A stretch of DNA of 64,000 nucleotides from Commensalibacter nepenthis (GCF_029953305.1 NZ_JASBAN010000001.1:1325501-1389500); one strand, 5' to 3'; positions 1 to 8,699 are shown, numbered from the stretch's first letter. Notes: generated by a model not told the origin, from the letters alone. Numbers and translations: made by a program.

Positions 1-161
1 GGGCTGAGTAACTGAAATCCTCCACCAATTGTTGCAGTTTGTTGCGGTGGGGTTTGGATTGTTTTTTTGGTATAAAAGATCCCGAAGGCTCCACCACCTA
101 AAGCGATTAAAAATGCAATGGCGATGATCGCCCAAAAGGGTATTTTCTTTTTCTGTGTCAT
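1..161 (-). CDS. SCO1/SenC-type copper chaperone, N-terminal part (runs off left edge)
   Basis: Read from an ATG at 161 on the minus strand, the frame stays open to base 1. It begins MTQKKKIPFWAII, followed by one hydrophobic segment (about residues 8-31, ending in a Gly-rich stretch), then a Thr/Pro/Gln-rich linker and the start of a domain reading IGGGFQLLS. A membrane anchor, short linker and 'IGG-F-L' is how SCO1/SenC/PrrC proteins begin; these periplasm-facing thioredoxin-like proteins deliver copper to the CuA site of cytochrome oxidase. The CxxxC metal motif would lie beyond the window, so the assignment rests on the N-terminus only. The gene was found by reading through the window edge. 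The small secreted protein at 227-580 lies just upstream on the same strand and may be co-transcribed. Confidence 0.6.
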   Translation of the reverse strand, partial: MTQKKKIPFWAIIAIAFLIALGGGAFGIFYTKKTIQTPPQQTATIGGGFQLLS

Positions 162-226
162 TGAACTTACTTGGGTTTATTGGTGTATAGAGGGTATAGT
201 GAAAGGGGTAAATTGGGTGTGGTCTA

Positions 227-580
227 TTATTGTTGGTTTATTTTACCTATATCAACTTGGGCGATGCTCGCTTTATGATTTATTTTTGCAAAACAGGTAG
301 TAACAGGACTATCAAATACGGTATCAATAACAGCATCATTTTTAAGGGACTCTAATATTATTGCATATATGTTTCCATGAAGTAAACCCGTTACTTTTAC
401 TTGGTTGTTTTGCGTGTCGATTTTGAAGAATGGCTTTCCAAGATGAGCATCGGCGAAATCTTGCATTATACTATTCATACCGCTAGAATCAAGAAAAGGA
501 ATAATTTGAAATGTTCCCGTCATATTCTTACATTCCTCAGCATAAGCAGTCATGGATAACAACGACAAAGATATCAACAA
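227..580 (-). CDS. small secreted protein of unknown function
   Basis: 117 residues with an apparent signal peptide ending in MTAYA before EECKN, and two cysteines in the mature part (early, and in TTCFAKI) that could form a disulphide. I do not recognise the family. The start is unclear: the only start-like codon giving a signal peptide is TTG at 580. Upstream in frame there is K-F-Y-I-T, which would be a natural signal-peptide start, but it is preceded directly by TAA and has no ATG. Either a TTG or ATT start is used or the original start has been lost. The gene lies 65 bases upstream of the SCO1-like gene on the same strand, so a shared transcript and periplasmic location are plausible. 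Confidence 0.55.
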   Translation of the reverse strand: MLISLSLLSMTAYAEECKNMTGTFQIIPFLDSSGMNSIMQDFADAHLGKPFFKIDTQNNQVKVTGLLHGNIYAIILESLKNDAVIDTVFDSPVTTCFAKINHKASIAQVDIGKINQQ

Positions 581-680
581 GGTAATATAAAATTTTTATT
601 TGATGCTATTCTTGACTAAGAGTGAATTATACTAGTTATTCATATATTTTGGCAGCTTGCAGGAAATCTGTAAATATATT

Positions 681-944
681 TCATAAAATATGAGTGGGAG
701 GATATTGGTTTATATTTTTATAATATTCCTCTACACTTTCGATCCATGTTCGCATTGCTTTGAGAAAAGAAGATAAATCTTTATTTTCCCATTCCTCTGG
801 ATGGTTATGTAAGTTTTGACGAAAATTTTCTTTTAGTGGTAATAGGCTTTGTCATTGTTGTATTGATGAATGAAAATAAGTATGACTAGTTATACTATAA
901 AATTTGTTAAAAAGTCGATCTGTACCCAAAGCAATCAAAGTCAT
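681..944 (-). pseudogene. remnant of a small acidic protein gene (DUF7660-like), interrupted by TGA
   Basis: On the minus strand an ATG at 944 opens a frame that meets TGA at 854-852 and then continues open to TGA at 683-681. The second part (about 56 codons) is clearly protein-like: it reads NHPEEWENKDL, FLKAMRTWIE, VEEYYKN. That pattern of 'N-P-E-E-W-E-N-x-x-L-x-x-F-L-x-A-M-x-x-W' followed by 'YYKN' resembles a family I recall as DUF7660, whose members continue past this point with a conserved C-terminal segment. Here the frame ends at THIL instead. The internal TGA and missing C-terminus indicate a decayed gene. The part before the TGA is less convincing as the same protein. The family name is from memory. 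Confidence 0.5.
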
Positions 945-968
945 ATTATATGATTTTTATAATATAAT

Positions 969-1937
969 TTATTGATTATCGACCAAAATAACAATTTCAT
1001 TTGTAATTGTTGGTTGTAATGCATAGGCTGCTCTTGCTGCCCTGACACCAGTTTTGCACACACAAACAATACGTTGTGACAAAGGCGGTTGCCATGCAAC
1101 AATTTCATTGGGTAAAAGGCGGATCACATTCACTCTTACACTTTGTGGAGCTTCTCGACTATCTCTTAATTCGATAATGCAATCATCAGGTAGAAGATCA
1201 TTACGATCGATAAAGGTAATATTATTTTCTTGGGGTTCTTGAGCTTGGTCAAAACGGAAGTCGGTGAAATGCCATGTGCGACAATCGACATTAATTAATT
1301 GTCCTAATGGGGTAGGGGTAAAATCAAGTAAGACACTTAACGCCATTTGGGCTTGTATTGCTCCTAAAATAGATACGATCGGTCCCATTACCCCTACCGT
1401 ATTACAATTTCCATCTGCTAATAGCATTTTAGGAAATAAAGCTCTGTAACTGGGTGCGCTACCACAAAAGCCACCAACATATCCTTGTCTCTCAATTACA
1501 GAGGCGCTAATCAATGGTAGTGACAATTTCAGACATGCATCTGATAAGATATAGGTAACCATAAAGCTGTCTGAGGCATCAATAACCAAATCTATATTTT
1601 GCAAAGCTTGGTTGACATTGCTAGGCGTTAATCTTTCTTGATGCACATCTATGGCGCAATGAGGATTAGATTGATTTAATATTGTCTTTGCAGATATTGC
1701 TTTACTTTTACCGATATCCTCCATCCGATACAAAATTTGTCGATGTAAATTATGTTCTTCAACTATATCATGATCGTAAAGGCGAATATATCCAACACCA
1801 GCACCGCATAAAAGTGGTAAAACCGTGCAACCTAATCCACCACAACCCACAACTAGGACACGAGCAGCTTGTAACTTATGCTGCCCATTTTCACCAATTT
1901 CTGGCAATCGCATTTGTCTTTCATAGCGTTGCATCAT
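969..1937 (-). CDS. thiF: ThiF/MoeB-family sulfur-carrier adenylyltransferase with C-terminal rhodanese-like tail
   Basis: Adenylates the C-terminal Gly-Gly of ThiS so sulfur can be added for thiazole synthesis. The start chosen is ATG at 1937, which overlaps the thiE stop as ATGA and has GGAAAAG upstream; a longer frame to 1967 would overlap thiE more. The protein opens RYERQMRLPEIG (typical of ThiF/MoeB/HesA), has the nucleotide-binding loop GCGGLGC at about residues 31-37, D-x-D and N-L-x-R-Q motifs after it, and a VIDASD segment. The last 80 residues look like a shortened rhodanese domain with CVCKTGVRAA near residue 294, so sulfur transfer may be built in. It is the last gene of thiO-thiS-thiG-thiE-thiF. 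MoeB function for molybdopterin cannot be excluded by sequence alone; context favours ThiF. Confidence 0.88.
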   Translation of the reverse strand: MMQRYERQMRLPEIGENGQHKLQAARVLVVGCGGLGCTVLPLLCGAGVGYIRLYDHDIVEEHNLHRQILYRMEDIGKSKAISAKTILNQSNPHCAIDVHQERLTPSNVNQALQNIDLVIDASDSFMVTYILSDACLKLSLPLISASVIERQGYVGGFCGSAPSYRALFPKMLLADGNCNTVGVMGPIVSILGAIQAQMALSVLLDFTPTPLGQLINVDCRTWHFTDFRFDQAQEPQENNITFIDRNDLLPDDCIIELRDSREAPQSVRVNVIRLLPNEIVAWQPPLSQRIVCVCKTGVRAARAAYALQPTITNEIVILVDNQ

Positions 1938-2536
1938 GAACAGCTTTTCCGAATTTGAGCAAGCCATTCATTACAACGATGGATAGGATCAACAGCGCAT
2001 TGAATATCCGTTACCACAGCTACACTATCAGCGCCTGCGTGTAATATATTTTCTATTCGTTCAGGAGTGATCCCACCTATCGCAACAAGAGGAATATCTC
2101 TAATTTTTTGCTTCCATAATGTGATGCGATCCAACCCTTGAGGAGGGCATTTCATCTTTTTCAATTTCGTTGGATAGATAGGTCCCAATGCAATATAATG
2201 CGGGTTAAAGGATAAGGCTAACTCTAATTCCGCTTTATCATGCGTTGATAAGCCAAAATGTATATCAGCACGACGTAAGGCATTAAAATCAGCATCACAT
2301 AAATCCTCTTGACCCAAATGAACAAAATTAATTCCCAGTTCCAAAGCCAATTGCCAATAATCATTTAAAATCAATTGTGCATTATATTTCTCACAATAGA
2401 GTTTGGTTTCATAAACATGCTGCCTTAATTGATCGAGGGGCATATTTTTAATACGCAATTGGACGAGTTTTACCCCAATAGGCAGAAGCTGTTTGATAAG
2501 ATCAACCGAGTCAGTAATAAGATAAAAACGTTCCAT
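1934..2536 (-). CDS. thiE: thiamine phosphate synthase
   Basis: Joins hydroxymethylpyrimidine pyrophosphate and thiazole phosphate to give thiamine phosphate. The 200-residue TIM barrel has the family signatures in order: VQLRIKN (about 25-31), LILNDYW (55-61), VHLGQEDL (72-79), GLSTHD (95-100), ALGPIYPT (116-123) and VAIGGIT (151-157). Length matches the family. Its ATG follows the thiG stop with no gap and its stop overlaps the thiF start by four bases, so translation is coupled through the operon. The substrate-side enzyme thiC and the kinase thiD are not in this window. Confidence 0.95.
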   Translation of the reverse strand: MERFYLITDSVDLIKQLLPIGVKLVQLRIKNMPLDQLRQHVYETKLYCEKYNAQLILNDYWQLALELGINFVHLGQEDLCDADFNALRRADIHFGLSTHDKAELELALSFNPHYIALGPIYPTKLKKMKCPPQGLDRITLWKQKIRDIPLVAIGGITPERIENILHAGADSVAVVTDIQCAVDPIHRCNEWLAQIRKSCS

Positions 2537-3298
2537 TTAATTAAAATCCGCCAAACCATAAATAGGAGTGGAAGCATATGCCATATCGCGCTTTTCCATT
2601 AATCCTGCATGATAAGCCTTATGTCCTGCGATAATCGCATCACGAAATGCTGCTGCCATCATGATAGGATCTTTTGCTTTGGCAACTGCAGTATTTAATA
2701 AAACTCCATCAAATCCTATTTCCATAGCATGTGCAGCTTGGCTTGGTGATCCTATTCCCGCATCAACAATTAAGGGAATATTTTTGAAATAAGAACGCAT
2801 TGTGCGTAAGGCTTCTATGTTTCTTAATCCTTGCCCAGAACCGATGGGAGCTCCCCATGGCATTAATACTTCACAACCTGCCTCTAGTAGTTTCTCTCCT
2901 ACGATTAAGTCTTCTGTTGTATATGGAAAAACTTTAAAACCATCTTGGCATAAAATACGTGCTGCCTCGACCAAAGCAAAAGGGTCAGGTTGTAATGTAT
3001 CTGCATTCCCAATTACTTCTAATTTAATCCAGTCAGTATTAAAAAGTTCTCTGGCCATTTGGGCAGTTGTTACTGCTTCTTTAACGGTATGACAGCCTGC
3101 GGTATTGGGTAAAAATTTCTTATTGACTTGGTTTAAAAGCGTACGAAAAGAAGCACCTGCTTTTCCTTCTCGTCTTAGACTAACAGTGATGATTTCCGTT
3201 TGTGATTCTGTAATCGCATCCGCAAGAATTTCTGGTGAGGGATAGCCTGCTGTTCCCAACAAAAGTCTAGAGTTGATTTTATGATCGTAAAACATCAT
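2537..3298 (-). CDS. thiG: thiazole synthase
   Basis: Forms the thiazole ring from deoxyxylulose 5-phosphate, dehydroglycine and the thiocarboxylate on ThiS. The 253-residue barrel shows [12 protein letters not shown] near the start, LPNTAGCHT (about 63-71), the Schiff-base lysine in WIKLEVIG (Lys92), [19 protein letters not shown] and [11 protein letters not shown]. The start ATG shares its A with the thiS stop codon (TAATG); a second Met follows immediately. It lies inside thiO-thiS-thiG-thiE-thiF. Nothing in the catalytic motifs is missing. Confidence 0.96.
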   Translation of the reverse strand: MMFYDHKINSRLLLGTAGYPSPEILADAITESQTEIITVSLRREGKAGASFRTLLNQVNKKFLPNTAGCHTVKEAVTTAQMARELFNTDWIKLEVIGNADTLQPDPFALVEAARILCQDGFKVFPYTTEDLIVGEKLLEAGCEVLMPWGAPIGSGQGLRNIEALRTMRSYFKNIPLIVDAGIGSPSQAAHAMEIGFDGVLLNTAVAKAKDPIMMAAAFRDAIIAGHKAYHAGLMEKRDMAYASTPIYGLADFN

Positions 3299-3495
3299 TA
3301 TCCTCCTTGCATAGGGGATAGAATTTCAATTTTAGAACCTTCTGTGACTGCTGTTGTCTCATAAACATGTCGAGGAACAAAATCACCGTTAATCGCAGTT
3401 GCGACAACAGTGCAATCTATATTTTGCTCTTTTAATAAATCAGAGAGTGTTTGTGCAGACGTTGTTAATAAATTTCCATTTAAATAAATATTCAT
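3298..3495 (-). CDS. thiS: sulfur carrier protein ThiS
   Basis: A 65-residue ubiquitin-like sulfur carrier. It ends in SPMQGG, the C-terminal Gly-Gly that ThiF adenylates and that is converted to a thiocarboxylate. It begins [10 protein letters not shown], as usual for ThiS, and has the family's short length. It lies between thiO (14-base gap) and thiG (stop and start overlap by one base), so the three genes are almost certainly one transcript. Confidence 0.95.
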   Translation of the reverse strand: MNIYLNGNLLTTSAQTLSDLLKEQNIDCTVVATAINGDFVPRHVYETTAVTEGSKIEILSPMQGG

Positions 3496-3509
3496 TGAAA
3501 TTTTTCCAC

Positions 3510-4424
3510 CTAGAGTTTTTCGACGAATTGTTGTGCCATATAGGGTGCTAGTAAAAAGCCATGACGATACATGCCATTGATAAAGAAACGACTATCTTGA
3601 TAGATAATCTCGGGGACATTATTGGGGAAAGAAGGTCTTAGTCCTGTTCCTGTTTCAACAAGTCTTGCTTCGGCAAATGCTGGATGAATGGCATATGCAG
3701 ACCCAAGCATTTCTATTAACGCTTTGGCGCTGATTGAGCTGTCATCATGACTTTCTATCATTGTTGCGCCCAACATAAATTGTCCATTATGACGTGGTAC
3801 TAAATAACACGGAAAACGTGGATGTAATAAACGAATAGAGCGTGAAAAAGAAACATCGTGAGATTCAAAAATCAACATCTCACCTCTGACAGCTCTGAGG
3901 TTAGGGAGTGATTTTGCTGCGTTAATTCCAGTACAATCAATAATTTTTCCTGATGGAGTGTTGGTATGAAAAACGACGCCTTTTTCGATTAATGTTGATC
4001 GTAATTCTTTTAAAGATAATCTTGGGTCTAAATGAGCTTCTTCTGGAAAAAAGAGCCCTTGTGAAAATCGATTGGATAAATCACTTTCCAAGGATTCAGG
4101 TGCAACCCATGTGTGAGAGTGTGTTTTATTGGCAAAGTTTTTAAGCTCAATGGTATCACGTGCTGGTGCAACGACCAATGTCCCTGTTTTTTTTACACTG
4201 CTGACATGATTTGACCACCATTCGATGGCTGTCATTCCATATTCAACGACGATATCAGGCGCACTTTCCCCTTCGCAAAAAGGGGCTAACATTCCACCAG
4301 CCAATAAGGATGCAGTTTTTACATCAGGGGATTCAATAACTTCGACTTTTTCATTATATTCAGATAGCACTGTCGCGACACATAATCCTGTGACGCCACT
4401 ACCGATAACAGACCAACCACTCAT
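3510..4424 (-). CDS. thiO: glycine oxidase ThiO (FAD-dependent oxidoreductase)
   Basis: Oxidises glycine to the dehydroglycine imine needed by ThiG in aerobic thiazole synthesis (the alternative to ThiH). The 304-residue protein starts with the FAD-binding beta-alpha-beta fold, WSVIGSGVTG at about residues 4-13, followed by an acidic VIES. It has a LLAGGMLAPF segment typical of DAO-family oxidases, and near the C-terminus TGTGLRPSFPN and MYRHGFLLAPYMA, which match the glycine oxidase/D-amino-acid oxidase C-terminal signature. It is first in the thi operon. Choosing an O2-dependent ThiO fits an aerobic organism. Confidence 0.9.
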   Translation of the reverse strand: MSGWSVIGSGVTGLCVATVLSEYNEKVEVIESPDVKTASLLAGGMLAPFCEGESAPDIVVEYGMTAIEWWSNHVSSVKKTGTLVVAPARDTIELKNFANKTHSHTWVAPESLESDLSNRFSQGLFFPEEAHLDPRLSLKELRSTLIEKGVVFHTNTPSGKIIDCTGINAAKSLPNLRAVRGEMLIFESHDVSFSRSIRLLHPRFPCYLVPRHNGQFMLGATMIESHDDSSISAKALIEMLGSAYAIHPAFAEARLVETGTGLRPSFPNNVPEIIYQDSRFFINGMYRHGFLLAPYMAQQFVEKL

Positions 4425-4454
4425 AATATCATTTTCACTTTGTAAGAGAACATA

Positions 4455-4482
4455 ATAATAAACATACTCTTTTCTTGTTCAA
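4455..4482 (-). promoter_or_regulatory. candidate sigma-70 promoter for the thi operon
   Basis: On the minus strand TTGAAC (4482-4477) and TATTAT (4460-4455) are separated by 16 bases, ending about 30 bases before the thiO ATG at 4424. The boxes resemble the sigma-70 consensus, but the region is very AT-rich, so this is a modest call. I looked for a TPP riboswitch between this site and thiO and found no room or conserved elements for one. Confidence 0.3.
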
Positions 4483-4860
4483 TATTAATTTGACAAAAGA
4501 TAACCTTCACAAAGAATTATAAATTGTTTTGACTATATTGTTTACATGAATTGGATTTTGTTTAAAAAACTACTAATCCTTATGTACTATTCTGTTTACT
4601 CTTTTTCGACACGAATATCTAATTATGGCTTATATTATATTAAGTCTGAAAAAAAGAAGTCAATAAAATATTTTTATATTTGTTACATAACAATAATAAA
4701 AAAATCTAAAGTTTTTGTTATTATCTTAACAGGCAAGTGATTTATCTGGGATTATATATGAATATTTGTTTTGAATAAAATATAATTCCGCCCTAAGGTT
4801 CAGATGGCAAGATTTATAAAATATGAAAAAATCTTATCCATCTGATGTAATTTATATATT
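4483..4860. other. AT-rich intergenic region without a convincing gene
   Basis: About 380 bases between the thi promoter area and the lipoprotein gene. A plus-strand open frame of 64 codons at 4546-4740 exists, but its translation is dominated by Tyr, Ile, Lys and Phe as expected from random AT-rich DNA, and it has no ribosome binding site. The one structured element is the hairpin at 4800-4845. Confidence 0.5.
4800..4845 (-). terminator. hairpin downstream of the glycine-zipper lipoprotein gene
   Basis: Arms TCAGATGG and CCATCTGA, and inside them AAGATTT and AAATCTT, form a long imperfect stem starting 16 bases after the stop of the minus-strand gene at 4861. There is no clean T-run after it on that strand, so it may be a weak terminator or a 3'-end stabilising stem. 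Confidence 0.4.
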
Positions 4861-5331
4861 TTATTGTGCGTAAACTGAGTTATCACCATTGGGTTGAACA
4901 ACGACCGCATCAGGTTTCATTTTATTACCACGAGAAACCATGCAAGCCGTATAGGTTTGGTCATATTGTGTTTGAATATTGCCTTGCTTACCGTTGGAGT
5001 AACTGGTTGCGTTCAAGCCACCCCCCAATGCACCTCCAGCAGCGCCAATCGCAGCACCAGAGCCACCACCTAAAGCAGCGCCCAGTCCAGCTCCAGCGCC
5101 TGTGGCAAGTAATCCACCAATAATGGCTTTTTTATTCTGATGGGATGCTTGTCCTTGGACATCATTAGCAGCATATTTTTGACAATCTTGCTTTTCAGCT
5201 AAGAACTGTTCAAATGTTTTACCAGGAGGAGGAGTCATTTGTACTTGTGGTCCTAGTGGTGTTTCAGCACAGGAAGTCAGTGATAGAATTGCCCCCATAA
5301 AAGCAACAGTGCGGAGTTTATAAATTTTCAT
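4861..5331 (-). CDS. glycine-zipper outer-membrane lipoprotein
   Basis: Start ATG at 5331 gives a clean lipoprotein signal peptide ending LSLTSC (lipid-attachment Cys at residue 21) and has AGGTTAAG upstream; an earlier in-frame Met at 5355 would put extra residues before the signal. The mature part has a polar region with two Cys-containing segments (KQDCQKYA and TYTACMVSRG) around a strongly Gly/Ala-rich stretch (GLLATGAGAGLGAALGGG onward, about residues 71-105) typical of glycine-zipper domains that sit in or span membranes. The function of such proteins is not well defined; a structural or stress role at the outer membrane is the usual suggestion. It is a single-gene unit. Confidence 0.75.
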   Translation of the reverse strand: MKIYKLRTVAFMGAILSLTSCAETPLGPQVQMTPPPGKTFEQFLAEKQDCQKYAANDVQGQASHQNKKAIIGGLLATGAGAGLGAALGGGSGAAIGAAGGALGGGLNATSYSNGKQGNIQTQYDQTYTACMVSRGNKMKPDAVVVQPNGDNSVYAQ

Positions 5332-5686
5332 TATACTTAACCTTTTCATGTACAAATAAAGAAATCAAATTAGGAATCCTGTAGTATATGAATGTGCTAA
5401 GAGTATGGTCTTTGACCAGTAACAAGATACACATAATACTATTTTGATCATTGTTTTACAGTGAGAAAAAATAAAATTACAAGGGTTTATTCTATTCTGT
5501 AAAATATTATTTATTTAATGTTGTAAAATTTTTGATCTTTTTAAATGCTTTATACAAATGAATAGTTTTAATTAAAAGATCGATCTTTATATCTTTCTTA
5601 GGCATTAAGGCTATTGAAAATAAAGCAAGGTTGAAATACAGCAGCAATAAAGATTATTTTTATAAACAGTCTGTATTTCATAAGGG
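5332..5686. other. intergenic region, no gene seen
   Basis: 355 AT-rich bases between the lipoprotein gene and the end of polA. The only feature is an inverted repeat, GAAATACAG at 5633-5641 and CTGTATTTC at 5671-5679, just past the polA stop; with a 29-base loop and no T-run it is only a possible 3'-end structure of the polA message. No RNA gene or short coding frame was convincing. Confidence 0.5.
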
Positions 5687-8473
5687 CTAATGTGCCTCTG
5701 ACCAATTTTTTCCAATACCCGTTTCAACAACTAAAGGAATAGAGAGTTGAACCGTTTTTTCCATCGCTTCCTTGGCTAATTGAATCAGTTTCTCAGCATC
5801 TTCTTCTTTGACTTCGAATAAAAGCTCATCATGAACTTGTAATAGCATCTTTGCTTGTAATTGATGTTCTTTGATGGCTTTATCCATATCTAACATGGCA
5901 TTTTTAATAATATCCGCAGCCCCACCTTGTAAAGGTGCATTGATAGCTTGGCGTTCTGCATAAGCACGCATTGGTCCTTTGGCAGTTTGAATCCCTGCAA
6001 TCCAACATTTTCGACCAAAAGGCGTTAACACATAACCATTTTCTTTGGCTTCTTCTTGTGTTGTTTGCATATAGGTTTTTATTTCAGGGTAACGGTCGAA
6101 ATAAGTATCGATATATTGCTTTGCAACTCCAGCTGAAACGCCTAGTTGTTTGGCTAATCCAAAAGCACTGATTCCATAAATAATACCAAAATTAATCGCT
6201 TTAGCTTGCCGACGAACTAAGGGATCCATCCCTTCAATGGGAGTGTTAAACACTTCAGAAGCTGTTCTGGCGTGAATATCCTCGTGATTAATAAAGGATT
6301 CTTTAAGCTGAGGAATATTTGCGACATGAGCCAATAAGCGCAATTCAATTTGGGAGTAATCCGCAGAAACCAAGACATGACCAGGGGCAGAAATAAATGC
6401 AGCTCTGATTTTCCCACCTTCCTCACTACGGATAGGAATGTTCTGCAAATTGGGATCCGTAGATGATAAACGCCCCGTTACGGTGCCTACTATATTAAAA
6501 CTGGTATGAACGCGCCCTGTTTGTGGGTTAATTTGTTCGATTAAAGCATCTGTATAGGTTGATTTTAACTTAGCCAACTGTCGCCACGTCAGGATTCGAT
6601 CGGCAATGGTGTGGCCTTTATCGCTGAGTTCTTGTAGGACTTTGGAATCCGTTCCCCAAGCTCCCGTTTTCATTCTTTTACTGCCAGGTAAATCCATCTC
6701 ATCAAACAAGATTTCTCCAAGTTGTTTAGGGGAAGCAACATTGAATTTTTTCCCTGCCAGTTGATGAATTTCTTTTTCTTGTATTGCTATTTTCTGGCTG
6801 AATTCTTCTGACAAAGACCGTAACAAATCAGGATTAATTAAAATCCCATCTTGCTCCATTTGTGTCAGAACATTGATTAAAGGGCGCTCCATTTCTTCAT
6901 ACAAGCTCAGTACATGTAAAGAGCGCATTTCAGGACGTAATAACAGCCATAATCTCAATGTAACATCAGCATCCTCGGCAGCATAATCGGTTGCTTTGTT
7001 AATGGCAACTTGTTCAAATGAGATTCGTTTCCGTCCCGTGCCAGTAAGCTCATCATAAGAAATATTTTTATGGTCAAGATGAAGCTCTGCCAATTCATCC
7101 ATATTATGACGATGTTTTCCTGTTGCTTGGACATATGAAATCATCATTGTATCATCATATGGAAAAGGAATAGGAAAGCCATTATGTTTGAAAACAAGGA
7201 AATCATATTTGGCATTGTGAAAGATTTTTAAAACAGAGGGATCAGTAAATAGCGGGCTGAAAGTTGTGATTAACTCAGCAACAGGAATTTGCTGCGCGCT
7301 TTGTTCTTCGAATAAATTGTCCTGTTGATGCGCAATAGGAATATAACAGGCTTTGCCTGGTGCAACTGCCATGGATATGCCAACAATATTGGCTTGCAAT
7401 GCGTTTAAGCTATCGGTTTCTGTATCAAGCGCACAATAATGAGTTTCTTGAGCCAACTTTATCCAGTTCTGTAGCTGCTCAATGGAAGTAATCGTTTCAT
7501 AATTCTCATAAGCAGGGGAAAGAATATGAGAGTGATCTTTATTTTCTTCTTTTACAGGTGCTGATAAAGTGCTGGATGAAGATGATGGTTGGGAAGGAGA
7601 GGATTGCCCTTTTGTATATCTTGCCAAGATAGAACGGAACCCTCTTTTTTGTAACCATTCAATTAAGGGTCCTTCTTGAGTTTGACAACATCCCAATTCA
7701 TCTATGGGTGTTGGTAGATCAAGATCGTCTTTTAATTGAACAAGTTGATAAGAAATACGTGCATTTTCCTGATGTTCTTCTAAATTATCACGGCGTTTAG
7801 ATGCTTTCATCGTTGGAATAGCAGCTAAGACATCTTCTAAACATCCATATTCATTAATCAGAGCCGCAGCTGTTTTAGGACCAATGCCAGGCACACCAGG
7901 TACATTATCTATGGAATCCCCCATTAATGCTTGCAAAGAAATCATTTGTGAGGGTTGAACACCAAATTTGGCGATCACTTCGGGTTCTCGAATAATTTTT
8001 TCTTTGATCGGATCTTGCATGCAAACATGGTCATTGACCAATTGCATCAGGTCTTTGTCTGATGAAATAATCGTGCATTGCCCTCCAGCTTTTACCATTG
8101 CTTTGGCGTAACTGGCAATAAGATCATCAGCTTCCCATCCTATCATTTCGATGGTTGGCAGTCCTAATAAACGAGAGGCTTCTTTTACCAACGCAAATTG
8201 AGGGATTAACTCTTCTGGCGGCGGTGGTCTTTGTGCTTTATAATCAGGATAAATATCATTCCTAAATGTTTTTCGTCCTGCATCAAAGATAACTGCCATG
8301 TGGCTTGCAGTGCGTTCACGGATGATTTTCATCATCATATTGGTAAATCCGTAAACCGCATTGACTGGGGTTCCAAAGGGATCCAACATAAGAGGAATTC
8401 CGTGAAAAGCACGAAAGATAAAACCTGATCCATCGACCAAGATAAGATGTTTTTCTGCAGAAGAAGAGGGCAT
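5687..8473 (-). CDS. polA: DNA polymerase I
   Basis: Repair and Okazaki-fragment polymerase, 928 residues, full length, with all three domains. The 5' nuclease domain starts LILVDGSGFIFRAFHG and has the helix-hairpin-helix region GDSIDNVPGVPGIGPKT (about 185-201). The proofreading exonuclease looks intact, with the metal ligands in ALDTETDS (about residue 350) and later AAEDADVT. The polymerase domain has motif A SADYSQIELR (about 700), motif B RRQAKAINFG and motif C VHDELLFEV (about 880). A Ser/Pro-rich linker of some 25 residues separates the nuclease and exonuclease domains. It appears to be a single-gene unit; the zinc-finger gene lies 37 bases upstream on the same strand and may share its transcript. 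Confidence 0.97.
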   Translation of the reverse strand: MPSSSAEKHLILVDGSGFIFRAFHGIPLMLDPFGTPVNAVYGFTNMMMKIIRERTASHMAVIFDAGRKTFRNDIYPDYKAQRPPPPEELIPQFALVKEASRLLGLPTIEMIGWEADDLIASYAKAMVKAGGQCTIISSDKDLMQLVNDHVCMQDPIKEKIIREPEVIAKFGVQPSQMISLQALMGDSIDNVPGVPGIGPKTAAALINEYGCLEDVLAAIPTMKASKRRDNLEEHQENARISYQLVQLKDDLDLPTPIDELGCCQTQEGPLIEWLQKRGFRSILARYTKGQSSPSQPSSSSSTLSAPVKEENKDHSHILSPAYENYETITSIEQLQNWIKLAQETHYCALDTETDSLNALQANIVGISMAVAPGKACYIPIAHQQDNLFEEQSAQQIPVAELITTFSPLFTDPSVLKIFHNAKYDFLVFKHNGFPIPFPYDDTMMISYVQATGKHRHNMDELAELHLDHKNISYDELTGTGRKRISFEQVAINKATDYAAEDADVTLRLWLLLRPEMRSLHVLSLYEEMERPLINVLTQMEQDGILINPDLLRSLSEEFSQKIAIQEKEIHQLAGKKFNVASPKQLGEILFDEMDLPGSKRMKTGAWGTDSKVLQELSDKGHTIADRILTWRQLAKLKSTYTDALIEQINPQTGRVHTSFNIVGTVTGRLSSTDPNLQNIPIRSEEGGKIRAAFISAPGHVLVSADYSQIELRLLAHVANIPQLKESFINHEDIHARTASEVFNTPIEGMDPLVRRQAKAINFGIIYGISAFGLAKQLGVSAGVAKQYIDTYFDRYPEIKTYMQTTQEEAKENGYVLTPFGRKCWIAGIQTAKGPMRAYAERQAINAPLQGGAADIIKNAMLDMDKAIKEHQLQAKMLLQVHDELLFEVKEEDAEKLIQLAKEAMEKTVQLSIPLVVETGIGKNWSEAH

Positions 8474-8510
8474 GAAGGTAAAATCTATATTATGAATGGG
8501 TTTTATGCGA

Positions 8511-8699
8511 TTATTCTTGGAAAAGAAATGTTTTAGAGCAATAAGGGCAAACCGCTTTATTGTCTTTTAATTTTAAAAAGACACGAGGGTGCCCTAATGC
8601 TGGGTTATTTCCTTCGCAAGAAACAGTTTTTTTATCAACATAGACGGTTTCGAATTGTCCGCGTTGTGGGTTTTGATAAAGTTCTTGTTCGGTTTTCAT
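8511..8699 (-). CDS. small zinc-finger (CHCC) protein
   Basis: 62 residues from an ATG at 8699 (AAGGAT upstream; a longer frame to 8735 lacks a site). The C-terminal half carries Cys-x9-His-x14-Cys-x2-Cys (VSCEGN, GHPRVFLK, VCPYCSKTF), the zinc-finger pattern shared with the NDUFS6 accessory subunit of mitochondrial complex I. Alphaproteobacterial homologues are annotated as zinc-finger domain-containing proteins, some associated with complex I. A complex I role here is inference, since no nuo genes are in the window. Confidence 0.8.
   Translation of the reverse strand: MKTEQELYQNPQRGQFETVYVDKKTVSCEGNNPALGHPRVFLKLKDNKAVCPYCSKTFLFQE

Noticed and set aside
118-300. 60-codon plus-strand open frame at the left edge
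   Set aside because: It overlaps the start of the SCO1-like gene and the end of the small secreted protein on the other strand, both of which have better coding features.
4425-4500. TPP riboswitch upstream of thiO
   Set aside because: The leader after the candidate promoter is too short and lacks the conserved CTGAGA and ACCTGA-type elements.
4546-4740. 64-codon plus-strand open frame between thiO and the lipoprotein gene
   Set aside because: Translation is dominated by Tyr, Ile, Lys and Phe as expected for random AT-rich DNA; no ribosome site and no family.
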